Assembly: GCF_001050155.1 (NCBI RefSeq)
Contig: NZ_LFVY01000008.1
Coordinates: forward strand, 62,001-126,000
Source: Nitratireductor soli
GTDB lineage: Bacteria > Pseudomonadota > Alphaproteobacteria > Rhizobiales > Rhizobiaceae
DNA length: 64,000 nt
Direction: 5' to 3'
Part shown: piece after piece, positions 35,193 through 43,982 of the stretch
Numbering within the stretch: position 1 is the first letter of the stretch
Layout: each line of letters starts with the position of its first letter
Notes under the pieces: generated by a model
Databases searched by the model: none
Told to the model about the DNA's origin: nothing
The model's input: the letters and a program-made list of their open reading frames with translations, nothing else
Translations under genes and position numbers: made by a program

Positions 35193-35880
35193 AGGAGTGA
35201 ACCAGCTCGGCGTCGCGCTCGATGTCGGCGCTGTCGCCCGACCAGACCGTGCGCCCTTTCTCAAGCACGAAATGGCGATCCGCGAGCCTCTTCAGGACCT
35301 GGATGTTCTTGTCGATGAGGAGGAGTGACTGGCCGTCGGCCTTCAGGCGCTCGACGCAGGCCCAAATCTCGGCGCGAATGACCGGTGCCAGCCCCTCGGT
35401 CGCCTCGTCGAGAATGAGCAGCTGCGGATTGGTCATCAGTGCGCGCCCGACCACGAGCATCTGCTGTTCGCCGCCCGAGAGGGTTGCGGCCGACTGCCGG
35501 GCGCGCTCGCGCAGCCGCGGAAACATGTCATAGACGCGCTCCAGGGTCCACGGGTCGCGCCGCCCGAGCCGGTTCGCCGCCGTCGCCACAAGGTTCTCGC
35601 GGACCGTCAGCGTCGGAAACACCTGCCTGCCTTCGGGGACGAGCCCGACGCCCATCCGGGCGACCGCCTCTGGCGTTGCACGGATGACGGACCTTTCGCC
35701 GATCATCACTTCGCCGCCGAGTGCCGGGAGCAGGCCCATGATGGTGCGGATCGTCGTCGTCTTGCCCATGCCGTTGCGGCCGAGAAGCGTGACCACTTCA
35801 CCGTCGCCGATTTCGAGCGAGACGTCGAACAGGACCTGGCTCGCCCCATAGGCTGCCTGGAGACCGCGAACCGTCAGCAT
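35179..35880 (-). CDS. livF: branched-chain-type ABC ATPase LivF (233 aa)
   Basis: Small LivF-type nucleotide-binding protein with GRNGMGKTTT, LSGGEQQMLVVGRAL and ILDEATEGLAPV. It overlaps livG by 7 bp. Together with LivG it energises the LivHM channel. Confidence 0.94.
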   Translation of the reverse strand: MLTVRGLQAAYGASQVLFDVSLEIGDGEVVTLLGRNGMGKTTTIRTIMGLLPALGGEVMIGERSVIRATPEAVARMGVGLVPEGRQVFPTLTVRENLVATAANRLGRRDPWTLERVYDMFPRLRERARQSAATLSGGEQQMLVVGRALMTNPQLLILDEATEGLAPVIRAEIWACVERLKADGQSLLLIDKNIQVLKRLADRHFVLEKGRTVWSGDSADIERDAELVHSYVGI

Positions 35881-36632
35881 GCCGCGTCTCCATCGCCGAG
35901 ATAAGCCTTGCGGACTTCCGGATGCTCGCGGATCTCGTCGGCGGACCCGGAAGCGATGATCCGTCCGTAGACAAGGACGGAGATCCGGTCCGCCAGTTGG
36001 AAGACGGCGTCCATATCATGCTCGACCAGCAGCATCGCCACTTCGTTCTTCAGTTCGCGGAGCGTTGCGATCATCTGCTGGCTCTCGGCATGGCCGAGGC
36101 CCGCCATCGGCTCGTCGAGAAGCAGGATGCGGGGTTTTGTGGCAAGGGCAACGACGAGTTCGAGCTGTTTGCGCTCGCCGTGCGAGAGGTTGGCGACGAT
36201 CTCGTCGGCGCGTTCGGCGAGCCCGGCCGCGGCGAGGCGGGTTTCAGCCTCGCTCCGCAAACCTTCGTCGCGGCGCACGTTGCGCAGGAAATGAAAACTG
36301 TGCCCCTGCCGAACCTGTACAGCGATGGCGACGTTGTCGCGAACGGAGTAGTCGGACAGCAAGCAGGTGATCTGGAAGGAGCGTGCCAGTCCGCGCGCGA
36401 CACGCGCGGAGGCAGGCAGGGCGTCGATCGTCTGCCCGTCGAGATCGATCGAGCCGCCGTCGGGTCGAAGCTCGCCGGAAAGCTGCGCGATCAGCGTCGT
36501 CTTTCCGGCGCCGTTCGGGCCGATCAATGCATGAATCTGGCCCGGCAGCACCTCAAGGTCCACGGAGTCCGTGGCAAGCAGACCGCCGAAGCGCTTGACC
36601 AACCCGCGCACGGCAAGGATGGGGGCGGTCAT
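35874..36632 (-). CDS. livG: branched-chain-type ABC ATPase LivG (252 aa)
   Basis: LivG-type ATPase with GPNGAGKTT, the LSHGERKQLELVVAL signature and LLLDEPMAGLG. The start at 36632 overlaps livM as ATGA; a much longer open frame upstream is only a shadow of livM. Confidence 0.94.
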   Translation of the reverse strand: MTAPILAVRGLVKRFGGLLATDSVDLEVLPGQIHALIGPNGAGKTTLIAQLSGELRPDGGSIDLDGQTIDALPASARVARGLARSFQITCLLSDYSVRDNVAIAVQVRQGHSFHFLRNVRRDEGLRSEAETRLAAAGLAERADEIVANLSHGERKQLELVVALATKPRILLLDEPMAGLGHAESQQMIATLRELKNEVAMLLVEHDMDAVFQLADRISVLVYGRIIASGSADEIREHPEVRKAYLGDGDAAC

Positions 36633-37615
36633 GGACGCCTCCCGGCAAGCCGCAGCGCCAGTGCCTGTACGCCGCCATGCGTATACAGCACAACGAACAG
36701 CAAGATGATGCCCACGCCGAGTTGCCAGTACTCCGTCCATGAGGCCAGGACGGATTCGAGAATGATATAGACGGCGGCGCCCGCCAGCGGGCCGAACAAC
36801 GTGCCGACTCCTCCCAGTATGACCATCACCATCAATTCGCCGGACTTGGTCCAGTGCAGCATGTCGGGACTCGCAAAGCGCAGGAAGTTCGCCATCAGCG
36901 CGCCTGCGAGACCTGCGCCCATGCCGGAAATGACGAAGGCGGCGAGCTTGTACCTGTATGCCGGCAGGCCGATCGCGGCCATGCGTCTCTCGCTCTGGCG
37001 CAGCCCCATCAGCACGTTCGCGAACCGCGAATTCACGAACCGCCATAGAAGGGCGAAGAAAGCCACGGCGATCGCGAGGCAGACATAATAAACGGTCTGC
37101 TTGTCGCGCATGTTCAGCCACGGAGCCTCGTTGGCGCGCCGGATGATCAATCCGTCGTCGCCCCCATAGGTCTTCAGTGAGACGAACAGAAAGAAGAGCA
37201 TCTGGGCGAAAGCAAGCGTGATCATGATGAACTGCACCCCGCTCGTGCGCAGGGACAGCGCGCCGATGACCAGCGCCGCGAGCCCGCTCACAAGGATAGC
37301 CGCCGGCAACGTGACCAGGAGCTGGTTGCTTCCGGGTATGAAGCCGAACAGTGGGTCACCGGAAGCGTGGTGCGCATAGAGGATGCCGACCACGTAGCCG
37401 CCGACGCCGAAGAAGGCGGCATGGCCGAAAGACACCATCCCGCCGTAGCCGAGCACGATGTTGAGGCTGGCTGCGGCGATGCCGTAGATCAGGATGCGTG
37501 CAGCCATCGACGTCAGGGCGGGCTGGCCCATTGCGTCCGCAACGGGCGGCAGTGCGATCAGTGCGGCCAGAACCGCGAGCGCAAAGAACGGTCTTCCGAG
37601 TTTGGAGATTGGCAT
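36629..37615 (-). CDS. livM: branched-chain-type ABC permease LivM (328 aa)
   Basis: LivM-family permease with about nine helices. The conserved NIVLGYGGMVSFGHAAFFGVG and GLRQSERRMAAIGLPAYRYKL coupling region are present. It starts 9 bases after livH. Confidence 0.93.
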   Translation of the reverse strand: MPISKLGRPFFALAVLAALIALPPVADAMGQPALTSMAARILIYGIAAASLNIVLGYGGMVSFGHAAFFGVGGYVVGILYAHHASGDPLFGFIPGSNQLLVTLPAAILVSGLAALVIGALSLRTSGVQFIMITLAFAQMLFFLFVSLKTYGGDDGLIIRRANEAPWLNMRDKQTVYYVCLAIAVAFFALLWRFVNSRFANVLMGLRQSERRMAAIGLPAYRYKLAAFVISGMGAGLAGALMANFLRFASPDMLHWTKSGELMVMVILGGVGTLFGPLAGAAVYIILESVLASWTEYWQLGVGIILLFVVLYTHGGVQALALRLAGRRP

Positions 37616-37624
37616 GTGGTTGCC

Positions 37625-38539
37625 TCAGCTGTCGGCCACGAACAGGCCCTTCGGCCTGGCGAGAAGTACGAGCGCCATCAGCAGATAGATGCCCATCGAG
37701 GAAACGCCTGCGCCCAGAGCGTCGGCTTCCGACCCGACCATGAACTGACGCAGGAGACCCGGCAGGTAAGCGCGCAGGAGCGTGTCGACCACGCCGATGA
37801 TCAGGCTGGCGTAAAACGCGCCCTTGATGGAGCCGACGCCGCCGATCACCACCACGACGAATGTCGTGATGAGGATCTGCTCGCCCATGCCCACCTGAAC
37901 CGCAAGGATGGGGCCAGCCATCAGACCGGCCAATCCGGCGAGCAGCGCGCCCAGTCCGAAGACGATTGTGTAAAGCATCCGGATGTCGACGCCGAGGGCG
38001 CGCACCATGTCGCGATTCGTGGAACCGGCACGGACCAGCATGCCGATGCGTGTCCGGTTGATGAGCAGATAGAGCCCGGCAGCGACCGACAGACCCACGA
38101 CGATGATGGCGAGCCGGTAGACGGGATAGATCAGGCCCGGCAGCAATTCTATGGACCCGCCGAGCCCTGCCGGCATGGCCGCGAACAGGGGCTGACGGCC
38201 AAAGAGTATGGTGATGGCCTGGTTGAGGATCAGGATGATCGCGAAGGTGGCCAGCACCTGATCGAGATGGTCACGCCTGTAAAGGCGCCGGATGACGGTC
38301 ACCTCCATCAATATCCCGACGATCGCCGCTACGACAAGCGCTGCAGGTATACCGAGCAGGAAGGAATCCGTTTCGGTAATGACGAGTGCACCGGCATAGG
38401 CGCCGACCATGTAGATCGAGCCGTGCGCCAGGTTGATAATGCCCATGATGCCGAAAATGAGCGTCAGTCCGGCAGCCATCAGGAACAGCATGACGCCGAA
38501 CTGTAGCCCGTTGAGCAGCTGTTCGAGAAACAAGGTCAT
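37625..38539 (-). CDS. livH: branched-chain-type ABC permease LivH (304 aa)
   Basis: LivH-family permease with the N-terminal LLNGLQFGVMLFLMAAGLTL segment, the NLAHGSIYMVGAYAG motif and the RAGSTNRDMVRALGVDI coupling loop. Met at 38539 is the family start; the upstream 43-codon extension runs through the hairpin behind livJ and is rejected. Confidence 0.93.
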   Translation of the reverse strand: MTLFLEQLLNGLQFGVMLFLMAAGLTLIFGIMGIINLAHGSIYMVGAYAGALVITETDSFLLGIPAALVVAAIVGILMEVTVIRRLYRRDHLDQVLATFAIILILNQAITILFGRQPLFAAMPAGLGGSIELLPGLIYPVYRLAIIVVGLSVAAGLYLLINRTRIGMLVRAGSTNRDMVRALGVDIRMLYTIVFGLGALLAGLAGLMAGPILAVQVGMGEQILITTFVVVVIGGVGSIKGAFYASLIIGVVDTLLRAYLPGLLRQFMVGSEADALGAGVSSMGIYLLMALVLLARPKGLFVADS

Positions 38540-38574
38540 CACATCGACCGCAATCTTGATCGTGAAGCAGGGAC

Positions 38575-38602
38575 CCCCGTGCGCGACAGCGCGCGCACGG
38601 GG
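38575..38602 (-). terminator. hairpin between livJ and livH
   Basis: CCCCGTGCGCG (38575-38585) and CGCGCACGGGG (38592-38602) form a perfect 11-bp stem with a 6-base loop, 10 bases past the livJ stop. Very stable; likely an attenuator or 3'-stabilising element for the livJ message. Confidence 0.6.
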
Positions 38603-38612
38603 ACGCCGGATG

Positions 38613-39782
38613 TCAGAGAGAGCATTCCGCCGCGTAGGCGTCGGAGTGATCTTCCAATATTCGTTCACCGGTCTTCAGCATCGGCTTGCCGTCTTCGCCT
38701 GCCACGACCTTCAGGGCGTACCAATCCTGAATTGGGTGCTGGTTCGGCCCGAAGGCGAAGTCACCGCGCACCGATTGGAAGTCGGCCTTGCGCAGCGCCT
38801 CGCGGAATGGCCCCAGGTCGTCCAGATTGCCGCCGTTGGCCTTCAGCGCCGAGGCGATGGCAAGCGCGGTGTCGTAGCCCTGACTCGCATAATAGGTGAT
38901 CGGGCGATCGTAGGCTTCTTTCCAGGCTGCCACGAATTTCTTGCTCGCTTCGTTGTCGAAGTCGGCATTCCAGTGGCTCGACACGTTGATGCCGATGGCG
39001 GCCTCGCCGACGGCGTTCAGAATCACGCCGTCCATGGAGGGTTCGGCGACCACCATCGGCGTGGTTTCGAGAAGCCCGGCCTGCTGATACTGCCGCAGGA
39101 AGGTGATGCCGAGGCCGCCTGGATGGAACTGGAACACGACAGCCGGCTTGGCGTCACGGATCTGTGCCATTTCGGCAGCGAAATCGGTCTGGTCGAGGCG
39201 GGTGTAGACCTCGCCGACGATCTCGCCCTTGAAAAAGCGCTTGAAGCCGCCGATCGCATCCTTTCCGGCCTGGTAGTTCGGTGCGAGCACGAAGGCGGTC
39301 TCGTAGCCGAGGTTGGTGGCATTCTGACCGGCACTTTCGTGCAGGCTGTCGTTTTGCCAGGAAACCACAAAATAGTTCTTGTGGCACTCGCTGCCGGCAA
39401 AGTTGGACGGAGCCGCATTGGGGCTGATGTAGATGGCATCGTTGTCGATGATATCGGGAAGGGTGGCGCCCGCGACGTTGGAAAAGACGATGCCGGTGAA
39501 CAGTTTCACGCCTTCATTGTTGAGCAGGCGGTCGGCGATCTGGCGGCCGTTGCCGGGTTTGAGCGCGTCGTCTTCGACGATCATGGTCACCGGCACTCCG
39601 CCGAGCGTCCCGCCCTCGGCGTCGATGGCGAGTTGGAAACCGTCGCGGATATCCTGGCCGAGGTAGCCTGCCGGTCCCGACAGGGTTGTGATCATGCCGA
39701 TCTTCACCGGTTCATCCGCCTGCGTTGCGCTGGCTGCGGCAAGCGTGATCGCCGAGGCGGTGGCGAGTTTTCTCCAGTTCAT
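38613..39782 (-). CDS. livJ: LivJ-type periplasmic binding protein, copy 1 (389 aa)
   Basis: Family 6 (Leu/Ile/Val-type) binding protein. The Sec signal ends near ATQA (19-22), and the mature part begins DEPVKIGMITTLSGPAGYLG. The ATG at 39782 follows GGGGAGAAA. It is the first gene of the minus-strand liv operon. It is clearly a close paralogue of the protein at 48265, including the shared KIGMITTLSGPAGYLGQDIR and GFKRFFKGEIVGE-type stretches. The ligand is probably an aromatic amine acid or quinolone, given the neighbours. Confidence 0.92.
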   Translation of the reverse strand: MNWRKLATASAITLAAASATQADEPVKIGMITTLSGPAGYLGQDIRDGFQLAIDAEGGTLGGVPVTMIVEDDALKPGNGRQIADRLLNNEGVKLFTGIVFSNVAGATLPDIIDNDAIYISPNAAPSNFAGSECHKNYFVVSWQNDSLHESAGQNATNLGYETAFVLAPNYQAGKDAIGGFKRFFKGEIVGEVYTRLDQTDFAAEMAQIRDAKPAVVFQFHPGGLGITFLRQYQQAGLLETTPMVVAEPSMDGVILNAVGEAAIGINVSSHWNADFDNEASKKFVAAWKEAYDRPITYYASQGYDTALAIASALKANGGNLDDLGPFREALRKADFQSVRGDFAFGPNQHPIQDWYALKVVAGEDGKPMLKTGERILEDHSDAYAAECSL

Positions 39783-39955
39783 CGATTTCTCCCCTGAGAT
39801 GACGTTCCCGCGCCGGCCGGAAGGTGGTTCTTGACCTTGCACCTCTCATGCGGCGTCACATTCAGGCTTGGCGGAATCATCGCGAGGGTAAAGGGAAAAC
39901 TCTTCAATCGGGTATGACTTCAGTGAATAGCGGAGGGCTTGGCGATGCCAAACAT

Positions 39956-40900
39956 TCAATCAATCGTTGATCGGCTGAGCGTCAGCTCCGATGCGACTTC
40001 GCGCAGCGTTTCGATCAAGCCCTTGGCGGCCGGCGAGAGCCGCGCATTGGCGCGCGTGGTGATGCCGAGCGAACGCTGGGTGGCGCCGAGCGACACGGGC
40101 AGGATGGTCATGATCCCGGACGCCGCTTCCTGCCGTGCGGCCTGGATTGGCAGCACGCCCAGATAATTGGCGTTGACCAACAGGCCCCTGTTCGTCAGCA
40201 GGGAGACCGATTCCACGGCATGCATCGGCGGCTCCAGGCCCTGCTGGCGAAACGCCAGATCGACCTGGCGCCGCAGGCTGGTTTCCTGTGGCGGCAGGAT
40301 CCAGTCCCACCCCACGAGATCCGGCAGCGCCAGCGTCTCGCGCCGCGCCAGCGGGTGTCCGCTTCTGGCCACAACGCAGGCCAGGTCGTCCATCAGCGTT
40401 TCCTGCTCGACGTCCTGCCGCTCGCGATGCTCGGAAAGCCGTCCGACGACCAGGTCGATCTCGCCGCTGCGCAACGCTGGAATGAGGACGTCGTTGGTTC
40501 CCTCGACGATGCGCACCACGATGCGCGGGCGTTGACGCCGAAGCCGGGCGATGGCGCCGGGCAGCAGCTCGGCCGAGGCCGAAAGCAGCGTGCCGATGGC
40601 GATGCGTCCGCCGGTGCCGTCGCGCAGATCGGCAAGATGCTCCTCGGCATGATCGAGCTGGGTGATGATGAAGCGTGCGTGCTCGGCGAGCGTTTCGCCG
40701 AATATGGTCGGCACCACGCCGCGGTTCGTGCGGTCGAAAAGCGTGGCGTGGGTCAGCGCCTCGACCTCCTGCAGCGCCTTGGTCACGGCCGACTGGGTCA
40801 TGTTCAGGCGCTTGGCGGCACCGACGAGATTGCCTTCCTCCAGGATGGCCACGACCATGCGCAGATGGCGGATCGTCAGTCGGCTGGCGAGAAGTTTCAT
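39956..40900 (-). CDS. LysR-family transcriptional regulator (314 aa)
   Basis: Standard LysR with N-terminal HTH (NLVGAAKRLNMTQSAVTKALQ, about 24-44) and effector domain. It is divergent from the FAD monooxygenase gene, with 161 bp between the starts, and 173 bp upstream of the liv operon. It is the most likely regulator of the quinolone-ring-opening genes and perhaps the importer. The start at 40900 is chosen over a 20-codon extension. Confidence 0.9.
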   Translation of the reverse strand: MKLLASRLTIRHLRMVVAILEEGNLVGAAKRLNMTQSAVTKALQEVEALTHATLFDRTNRGVVPTIFGETLAEHARFIITQLDHAEEHLADLRDGTGGRIAIGTLLSASAELLPGAIARLRRQRPRIVVRIVEGTNDVLIPALRSGEIDLVVGRLSEHRERQDVEQETLMDDLACVVARSGHPLARRETLALPDLVGWDWILPPQETSLRRQVDLAFRQQGLEPPMHAVESVSLLTNRGLLVNANYLGVLPIQAARQEAASGIMTILPVSLGATQRSLGITTRANARLSPAAKGLIETLREVASELTLSRSTID

Positions 40901-40960
40901 GCTGTGCGGTTGCCCCCAAACAATTGCTGGATATTCACATGGCTCATAGCAAGTTCGCAA

Positions 40961-40980
40961 CTATTCATTTGTCTGAATAG
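40961..40980. promoter_or_regulatory. candidate LysR operator CTATTCA-N6-TGAATAG
   Basis: A perfect 7-bp inverted repeat with 6-base spacer lies between the divergent LysR and FAD monooxygenase genes, about 80-100 bases before the monooxygenase GTG. It contains a T-N11-A-type arrangement. A good candidate for LysR binding. Confidence 0.5.
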
Positions 40981-41061
40981 CACGGACACGGAATTCTCGC
41001 TCTCGGATTTGACGGAGCCTTGCACCTGGATGGCCGGGGCTGGCGGAACCGGAGTGGACCA

Positions 41062-42225
41062 GTGGCAAGACAGAATGCGGGCGGCGCGCAACGCAAGGCC
41101 GAAATCGCCGGGGCGGGGATCGGCGGATTGACGGTGGCCGCCGCGCTGGCGCAGCGCGGCTGGCGCGTAACCGTGCATGAACGCGCTCCGGACCTGCGGA
41201 CCTTTGGCGCCGGCATCTATATCTGGAGCAACGGTCTTCGCGTGTTGAAGGCTCTCGGCGCCTATGATGAGGCGACGTCCGGGGCGCATATCGGTCCATT
41301 GCTCGAGACGCGCGACCATGAAAACCGGGTCATGGAGGAAATTCCGATCAATCGCCCCGGTTCGGCGCGCCTGATCACCATCCTGCGCGAGACGCTGACC
41401 CGGTCGCTGATCAACGCCTGCCGGGCGAGCGGGGTGGAGATTCGCACCTCGTCGGAAGTCGTCGGAGCTAACCCTGAGGGCGAATTGCTGCTGGCCGGCG
41501 GCGATCGGCGGTCGGCCGACCTCGTCGTCGGCGCCGACGGCATCAACTCCGCCGTCCGCGATTGCCTCGACCTGCTGCTCTACCGCAAGCATCTCGGCTA
41601 TGGCGCCGTCCGGATGCTGATCGACCGGGCCGACGGCGACGTCGCCGAGGCGGACAAGGACAAATATATCGAGCACTTCTCAGGCAGCCGCCGCATCCTC
41701 TATACGCCGGCGAGCGCCCGGCATCTGTATATCGCGTTGTGCTGTGCCTCGGACGACGAGGCGGCCTTGCGGGTGCCTTCCGACCGGGCCTTGTGGAGCG
41801 AAGCCTTTCCGCACCTGTCGCACCTTGTCGGCCGCTTCGGCAATGCCGGGCGCTGGGACGCTTTCGAGGTGGTGAAGCTGAAACGCTGGAGCCGCGGCGC
41901 AGCCGCCGTTCTGGGCGACGGTGCTCACGCAATGCCTCCCTATCTCGGGCAGGGCGGCGGCTGTGCCCTGATGAACGGTCTGGGGCTTGCCGTTGCCGTC
42001 GCCGATGCCGACGACATTCCCGCCGCGCTCGACGCCTGGGAAGCGCGCGAGCGTCCGCTTACCGAGCATACGCAGGAGCAGTCGGAGCGTCAGGGCGACA
42101 TGAATCTCTGGCCGGATTCGCTGCGCTCCGAGGTGCTGGCCATCACCGGGCGATCGCGCGAACTGGCGATGCTGCGCCTGCGCACCGCCATGCACGTTCC
42201 CACCGGCGCCACGGAGGCCATCTGA
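41062..42225 (+). CDS. FAD-dependent aromatic monooxygenase, AqdB-like candidate (387 aa)
   Basis: Class A flavoprotein hydroxylase. It has the FAD motif GAGIGG (17-22), the DLVVGADGINS DG motif near 150, and the second FAD motif GDGAHAMPPYLGQGG with an unusual Gly for the common Ala. The GTG at 41062 was chosen because GGAG lies 7 bases upstream; a TTG 42 bases earlier is also in frame. Directly followed by a cofactor-free 3-hydroxy-4-quinolone dioxygenase homologue and an amidase-like hydrolase, it most probably 3-hydroxylates a 4-quinolone. Confidence 0.85.
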   Translation: MARQNAGGAQRKAEIAGAGIGGLTVAAALAQRGWRVTVHERAPDLRTFGAGIYIWSNGLRVLKALGAYDEATSGAHIGPLLETRDHENRVMEEIPINRPGSARLITILRETLTRSLINACRASGVEIRTSSEVVGANPEGELLLAGGDRRSADLVVGADGINSAVRDCLDLLLYRKHLGYGAVRMLIDRADGDVAEADKDKYIEHFSGSRRILYTPASARHLYIALCCASDDEAALRVPSDRALWSEAFPHLSHLVGRFGNAGRWDAFEVVKLKRWSRGAAAVLGDGAHAMPPYLGQGGGCALMNGLGLAVAVADADDIPAALDAWEARERPLTEHTQEQSERQGDMNLWPDSLRSEVLAITGRSRELAMLRLRTAMHVPTGATEAI

Positions 42226-42274
42226 CGCCGGGCGTGCCCGAATATCATCGAATGACGACCCCTGGGAGGAACCC

Positions 42275-43063
42275 GTGAAGACAATACGCATCGGCGCCAA
42301 TCCGTTCACCTACGACGAGGCCGGCTCCGGCGATGCCGTGCTGCTCCTTTCCGGCTGGTGCCAGGATCACCGGCTGTTCAAGCATCTGGCGCCCGAACTG
42401 GCCCGCACGCACAGGGTGATCCGGCTGGATTGGCGCGGGCATGGCGAGGACAGAAGCCATGACGGCGATTTCACGACCGACGACCAGGCCTCCGACATCG
42501 TCGCCTTCGTCGATGCGCTGGGGTTGGACAAGGTCGTTCCGGTATCGACCTCGCATGGCGGCTGGGCGAACATCGAGGCGACGGATCGGCTCGGCGCCGG
42601 GCGTGTGCCGCGTTCGGCCGTGATCGACTGGATCATGGTGACGCCGAACGAATCCTTCTTCACCATGATCGATGACCTCCAGGACCGTGCGAACTGGGAG
42701 AATGGCCGCGGCGATTTCTTCGGCTACTGGATCGGCGATACCGACAATCGCGACATTGTCGATCACGTCAATAACGAGATGGCCGGATTCGACTATGAAA
42801 TGTGGGCGCGCTCGGGCCGCGAGATCGCCAGGGCCTACCGGAAGTGGGGCAATCCGATGGCGCGCATGAAGGCGATGGCCGAGACGCGGCCCGTCACGCA
42901 TATCTTCTCCCAGCCCTTCGAGCCGGAATATCTGGCTGCCCAGCAGGAATTCGCCGCGTCGAACCCCTGGTTCCAGCCGGCCAAGCTCCAGGGCAGGACG
43001 CATTTCCCGACGCTCGAACAGCCGCGCGCGGTCGCCGACGCGATCCGCGCCTTCCTGCAATGA
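42275..43063 (+). CDS. cofactor-independent 3-hydroxy-4-quinolone 2,4-dioxygenase homologue, HOD/QDO/AqdC-like (262 aa)
   Basis: Alpha/beta-hydrolase-fold protein that aligns over its whole length with Arthrobacter 1H-3-hydroxy-4-oxoquinaldine 2,4-dioxygenase. Shared segments include LSGWCQDHRLFKHL, VSTSHGGWANIE, WARSGREIARAY, TRPVTHIFSQPFEPEY and KLQGRTHFP. The catalytic Ser93, Asp118 and His243 and the substrate-binding His32 in WCQDH are present. This family cleaves the heterocycle with O2 and no cofactor, releasing CO and an N-acyl-anthranilate. It is 49 bp after the monooxygenase and overlaps the next hydrolase by 4 bp. The recognition is from memory of the HOD sequence. Confidence 0.85.
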   Translation: MKTIRIGANPFTYDEAGSGDAVLLLSGWCQDHRLFKHLAPELARTHRVIRLDWRGHGEDRSHDGDFTTDDQASDIVAFVDALGLDKVVPVSTSHGGWANIEATDRLGAGRVPRSAVIDWIMVTPNESFFTMIDDLQDRANWENGRGDFFGYWIGDTDNRDIVDHVNNEMAGFDYEMWARSGREIARAYRKWGNPMARMKAMAETRPVTHIFSQPFEPEYLAAQQEFAASNPWFQPAKLQGRTHFPTLEQPRAVADAIRAFLQ

Positions 43064-43977
43064 CCGCCGTATCCGGAGCAGCAGCGGAACTGCTCGGCGC
43101 GCTCCGCGCCGAGGGCAAGCTGCCGCGCGAAACGCTTAACCGCGACTACAATGCCAGGGCGAGTGTGACGGCCGAATGCTTCGAGGAGGAGATGCGGCGC
43201 TATCGCCAGCTCTCCCAGCCGGCGCGCGCCATGGCGGGCGCGGCACTCGATGTCGTCTATGACGAGGCCAGCGGGCAGACCCTGGACATCTTTGGCGCGG
43301 CAGCACCCGGCGAGCGTCTCAAGCCCGTCTTCCTTTTCGTTCACGGCGGCTACTGGCGCGCGCTGTCGAAGCTGGATTCGGCTTTCATGGCGCAGTCGCT
43401 TGCCGAGCAAGGCATCGCGACCGCCGTCGTCGACTACCGTTTGGCGCCTGCCGTTTCGTTGGCCGAAATCGTTCGCGAGGTTCGCCAGGCCGTGGCCTTT
43501 CTCTGGCGGCGCGGCGCGAATTTCGGGGTCGACCCGCAGCGCATCTTTGCGGGCGGAAGTTCGGCCGGAGGTCACCTCACGGGCACGCTGCTCGCACGAG
43601 GCTGGCAGGCGGAAGCAAACGTGCCCGAGAACGTCATCAAGGGGGCGGTGGCGATCAGCGGCCTCTTCCACCTTGCGCCGATCGCCGCCTCCTTCGTGCA
43701 GGAATGGATAAGGCTCAGCCCGCAGGAGGTGACTGAACTGAGCCCGGCCGAGCACATTCCACGCATCGGCTGCCCGCTCATCGTCGCCTTTGCGTCGGGC
43801 GAACCGGCTGGCTTCGGCAGGCAGTCCCGCGCCTATCGCGAACTCTGGCGCGAGGCCGGACACGAATGCAGCCTGATGGAAATTCCCGGCCGCAATCATT
43901 TCGACGTGGTTCTCGACCTCGCCGATCCGGATACGCGCCTTTCACAGGCATTGGCCGAACTGATGAGGCGCGGTTGA
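43060..43977 (+). CDS. kynurenine-formamidase-like alpha/beta hydrolase, AqdA-like candidate (305 aa)
   Basis: HGGYW (95-99) forms the oxyanion hole as in arylformamidases. The nucleophile is Ser168 in GGSSAGG, with an acid candidate Glu248 in FASGEPAGFGRQS and His280. These enzymes hydrolyse N-formyl or N-acyl anthranilates and kynurenines. The ATGA overlap with the dioxygenase gene argues that its substrate is the N-acyl or N-formyl anthranilate released by that enzyme. The start at 43060 replaces a longer out-of-context frame. Confidence 0.86.
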   Translation: MTAVSGAAAELLGALRAEGKLPRETLNRDYNARASVTAECFEEEMRRYRQLSQPARAMAGAALDVVYDEASGQTLDIFGAAAPGERLKPVFLFVHGGYWRALSKLDSAFMAQSLAEQGIATAVVDYRLAPAVSLAEIVREVRQAVAFLWRRGANFGVDPQRIFAGGSSAGGHLTGTLLARGWQAEANVPENVIKGAVAISGLFHLAPIAASFVQEWIRLSPQEVTELSPAEHIPRIGCPLIVAFASGEPAGFGRQSRAYRELWREAGHECSLMEIPGRNHFDVVLDLADPDTRLSQALAELMRRG

Positions 43978-43982
43978 TGCCT

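Noticed and set aside
36633-37121. N-terminal extension of livG
   Set aside because: It lies within livM on the same strand in another frame; the ATGA overlap gives the correct livG start.
42275-43063. Plain alpha/beta hydrolase or esterase annotation for the dioxygenase homologue
   Set aside because: Long HOD-specific segments across the full length outweigh the generic fold; still, the activity must be tested.
41062-43977. Reading the trio strictly as a PQS/HHQ quorum-quenching operon
   Set aside because: Possible, but the linked 3-hydroxyanthranilate dioxygenase and the absence of an anthranilate dioxygenase point to a hydroxylated quinolone; kept as an alternative.
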